A DNA stretch of 64,000 nucleotides from Hydrogenimonas thermophila. GTDB lineage: Bacteria > Campylobacterota > Campylobacteria > Campylobacterales > Hydrogenimonadaceae. The position numbers were made by a program, and so were the translations under genes. Below are positions 62,040 to 64,000 of the stretch, piece by piece. Below the pieces are notes generated by a model, which was not told the origin of the DNA, made no database searches, and saw nothing but the letters and a program-made list of their open reading frames with translations. How positions within the stretch are numbered: the first letter of the stretch is position 1; every line of letters starts with the position of its first letter. The DNA is taken from positions 60,049 to 124,048 of the forward strand of contig NZ_FOXB01000005.1 of assembly GCF_900115615.1 (NCBI RefSeq), in the 5' to 3' direction.

Positions 62040-63345
62040 AAATCCAAACTTTTACTTTAGGTGCTATCTCTTCTGTACAGAATGCAACAATTACATCATT
62101 TTCTTGGCACTCAATTTTTTCTGTTAATGGAATCATAAAATCATCACGAAGTAAAAATATTGCTATATTATCTGGTTTTTTTAATGGTTTTATCTTTTTA
62201 CTCAGCAATTCTGAGCCTAGAAAAATTTTACGTAAATATATAGTGCCTTTACCTCCACAAAATTTTCTTTCCATCACAACACCGCTAGAGTAGATACTCT
62301 CTAAAATTGCATTATAAGCACTCATTTTAGGACCTCTTACAACTACAATTCCTAGTGAATGCATTAGATTGTAGTACTCCATCTCATTATTTATAGCAAT
62401 AACTTTTTGGATACCATGCTCTTTTGCTTCCAAACATTTTATAATATTATATTCATCATTGTTTGTTGCTGCAATCATCATATCTGCGTACTGCAACCCT
62501 TCCTCTTCAAACAGAGTTTTTGTGCCATATTTACAGCTTATTGCCATTGCTTCACCTTTAAGCACTTCATCTGCTTTTTCACAAAGAGATAGATCTTTTT
62601 CAATAAGTTTTACCTCTTTACCATTATCAATTAGTACTTTTGCAATGGCTACACCAAGTTCTCCTGCTCCAAAAATTACACACCTGTTAATAGTTTGCGG
62701 TGTATGAGTTTCAAATTTTTTACATAATGAACCTATTTTTACATCATCTCCAAAAAGATAAACCAAATCTTCTGGCTCTATTGGATCATTTTGCTTAGGT
62801 ATAAAAAACTTTTTACCTCTTTCAATACCAACTATTGAAAATCCATCAGGAGTAATGGTAGTTGGTTCTGAAATACTAGAGGCTCTGACAGAGATTAGTT
62901 TAAAATTTGTATGCTTAAATGATTTTACATTGTTTGCCTTAGGATACTCCATTAGCATAGCAACTGTTTGAGATGTTAATTCCAAAGGAAAAATAGCTTC
63001 ATCAATTCCGAGTTTTTCCTTAATAGAGCTTTTGGCAAAAAACTGGTTTTTTAGGCGAATAAGTTTTCTTTTTACATCAATTGTATCACCTGCAATCAGT
63101 GTAGATATAAGATTTGCTTCATCTACATCTGTTACAGCAATAAAAAGATCAGCCCGTTTGTCAATGAGTTTTTTATAGGTAAGAGGATCTTCAATATCAC
63201 CATTGATAGGAAGAATGTCCAAGCTTTCTTGTAATCTGCGCAGAGCTTCAGAGTTTTGGTCTATTACTGTAACATTGTGACCAATTGATAGTGTGCGAGA
63301 TAGATTAAATCCTACTCTTCCTGCACCGGCAATGATAATATCCAT
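62029..63345 (-). CDS. trkA: Trk system potassium regulator TrkA
   Basis: A 438-residue cytoplasmic protein with two NAD-binding RCK domains, each followed by a TrkA-C domain: IIAGAGRVGFNLSRTL at 3-18 and VIFGAGELGVAIAKVL near 221-236. It binds nucleotides and gates TrkH. The order clc-trkA-trkH with gaps or overlaps of a few bases suggests one transcript in which K+ and Cl- movement are jointly controlled. Confidence 0.94.
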   Translation of the reverse strand: MDIIIAGAGRVGFNLSRTLSIGHNVTVIDQNSEALRRLQESLDILPINGDIEDPLTYKKLIDKRADLFIAVTDVDEANLISTLIAGDTIDVKRKLIRLKNQFFAKSSIKEKLGIDEAIFPLELTSQTVAMLMEYPKANNVKSFKHTNFKLISVRASSISEPTTITPDGFSIVGIERGKKFFIPKQNDPIEPEDLVYLFGDDVKIGSLCKKFETHTPQTINRCVIFGAGELGVAIAKVLIDNGKEVKLIEKDLSLCEKADEVLKGEAMAISCKYGTKTLFEEEGLQYADMMIAATNNDEYNIIKCLEAKEHGIQKVIAINNEMEYYNLMHSLGIVVVRGPKMSAYNAILESIYSSGVVMERKFCGGKGTIYLRKIFLGSELLSKKIKPLKKPDNIAIFLLRDDFMIPLTEKIECQENDVIVAFCTEEIAPKVKVWIYGL

Positions 63346-63347
63346 AT

Positions 63348-64000
63348 TTAAGAGTTTCCTTTTGTTTTACGTATTTTTTTCTTTTTTAGTTTTTCTCTAC
63401 GTCTTTTTATACGCTCTTTTATATCTTTAATTCTTCCAATTTCCGTATCTTCAAGATCTACTTCAGTTTTTTCAACTTCTTCTCCTACTGTAACATCTAA
63501 CATTTCAGATTTTTTCATTGCAAGAATTTGTGATGGAAATACACTTCTATGTCCTGTGATTAAAAAGCTTATAACCGCACTCAATGCAGCATAGTGTGCT
63601 ATTTCAAGCCCAAAAAGCTCAACTGCCATAATTGTTGCTGCAATAGGTGCATTGGCAGCTCCCGCCAAAACACTTACAAATCCTAGTGCTGCAAATAGTG
63701 CAATATGATCATTTCCAACTAATTGACCAAATAGATGTCCGCTTGTAGCACCAATATAGAAAATTGGTGTAATTATTCCTCCGCTTCCTCCTACACCAAG
63801 AGTAATTGAAGTAAAGAGAGTTTTGAGTAAAAAAGCGTACCAAGGGATATCTTTTGAAAAGTAAGGATCATGGTTAAGAGTATTCTTTATGGTTTCAAGT
63901 CCAAGCCCAAGATATATATCTCCAAAAATCAATGCCAATATTACAAGAAGAACTCCACCTAAAAATGCAACTGTATATGGATGTAAAGGTATTTTTTTAA
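63348..64000 (-). CDS. ClC-family chloride channel/transporter, C-terminal part (5' end outside window)
   Basis: The frame stays open to the window edge, so this is the end of a longer gene. The visible part has the ClC block GVGGSGGIITPIFYIGATSGHLFGQLVG, which carries the GSGGIxxP anion-binding segment, then AALGFVSVLAGAANAPIAATIMAVELFG. After the last membrane helix come about 60 charged residues ending in a very basic tail (KERIKRRREKLKKKK). Whether it is a channel or a Cl-/H+ exchanger cannot be told without the missing part. trkA follows after two bases. Confidence 0.88.
   Translation of the reverse strand, partial: KKIPLHPYTVAFLGGVLLVILALIFGDIYLGLGLETIKNTLNHDPYFSKDIPWYAFLLKTLFTSITLGVGGSGGIITPIFYIGATSGHLFGQLVGNDHIALFAALGFVSVLAGAANAPIAATIMAVELFGLEIAHYAALSAVISFLITGHRSVFPSQILAMKKSEMLDVTVGEEVEKTEVDLEDTEIGRIKDIKERIKRRREKLKKKKIRKTKGNS

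Overview
This 64 kb window is a chromosomal segment of a motile, Gram-negative bacterium, almost certainly a member of Campylobacterota (the former Epsilonproteobacteria). The evidence is the low-GC, compact coding style; the local order proC-fliW-bamD-lon; a cheV-cheA-cheW block in which CheA carries its own receiver domain; AtpE encoded as a lone gene with a signal-peptide-like extension; sensor kinases of the HQWKQPL type; and many small c-type cytochromes. Sulfurimonas/Sulfurovum-like sulphur or hydrogen oxidisers are plausible, but the genus cannot be fixed from this sequence alone.

Layout. 1-4134: the end of an M16 peptidase, a HEPN/MNT toxin-antitoxin pair, recG and hpf. 4199-9180 (minus strand): an MSHA-like cassette of three minor pseudopilins behind a 1003-residue secreted beta-helix/Asp-rich/MshQ-like protein. 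9323-13712: proC, fliW, bamD and lon. 14039-15132: a diguanylate cyclase broken by a frameshift. 15125-22471: uvrC and a DUF721 gene on the minus strand, then an unlisted LptM-like lipoprotein, nadB, nhaD, guaA and hemD. 22496-22684: a structured RNA that is probably 6S RNA, followed by purD, an RDD protein, lptD, an MCE protein with a beta-strand C-terminus, a J-domain protein, pnp, atpE and tRNA-Leu(GAG). 31239-33247: an accessory islet next to the tRNA, with two more HEPN/MNT modules, a small open frame without a normal start codon and a degraded type I restriction subunit. 33309-47599: housekeeping and envelope genes (tcdA, surE, lpxB, greA, argC, an LpxH-like hydrolase, metF, serB, a lipid-exporter-like ABC protein, uppP) around cheVAW. 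47596-56938: signalling and mixed functions (Sel1 protein, EAL protein, a PAS kinase/regulator pair, AEC transporter, YchJ, globin, exonuclease). 56979-64000 (minus strand): cytochromes, then one tightly packed run from a ClC channel through trkA, trkH, trxC, a small secreted protein and a two-component system to a monoheme cytochrome.

Several genes share one theme, building the outer envelope: bamD (outer-membrane proteins), lptD, lpxB, an LpxH-like hydrolase and an LptM-like lipoprotein (LPS), an MCE protein (phospholipid transport) and uppP (peptidoglycan lipid carrier). The most unusual items are the pseudopilin/beta-helix cassette, the MCE protein with a likely outer-membrane barrel, the three HEPN/MNT modules, the 43-residue lipoprotein, and the structured RNAs before purD and atpE. 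All functions are inferred from sequence read by eye; no database search or folding program was run.
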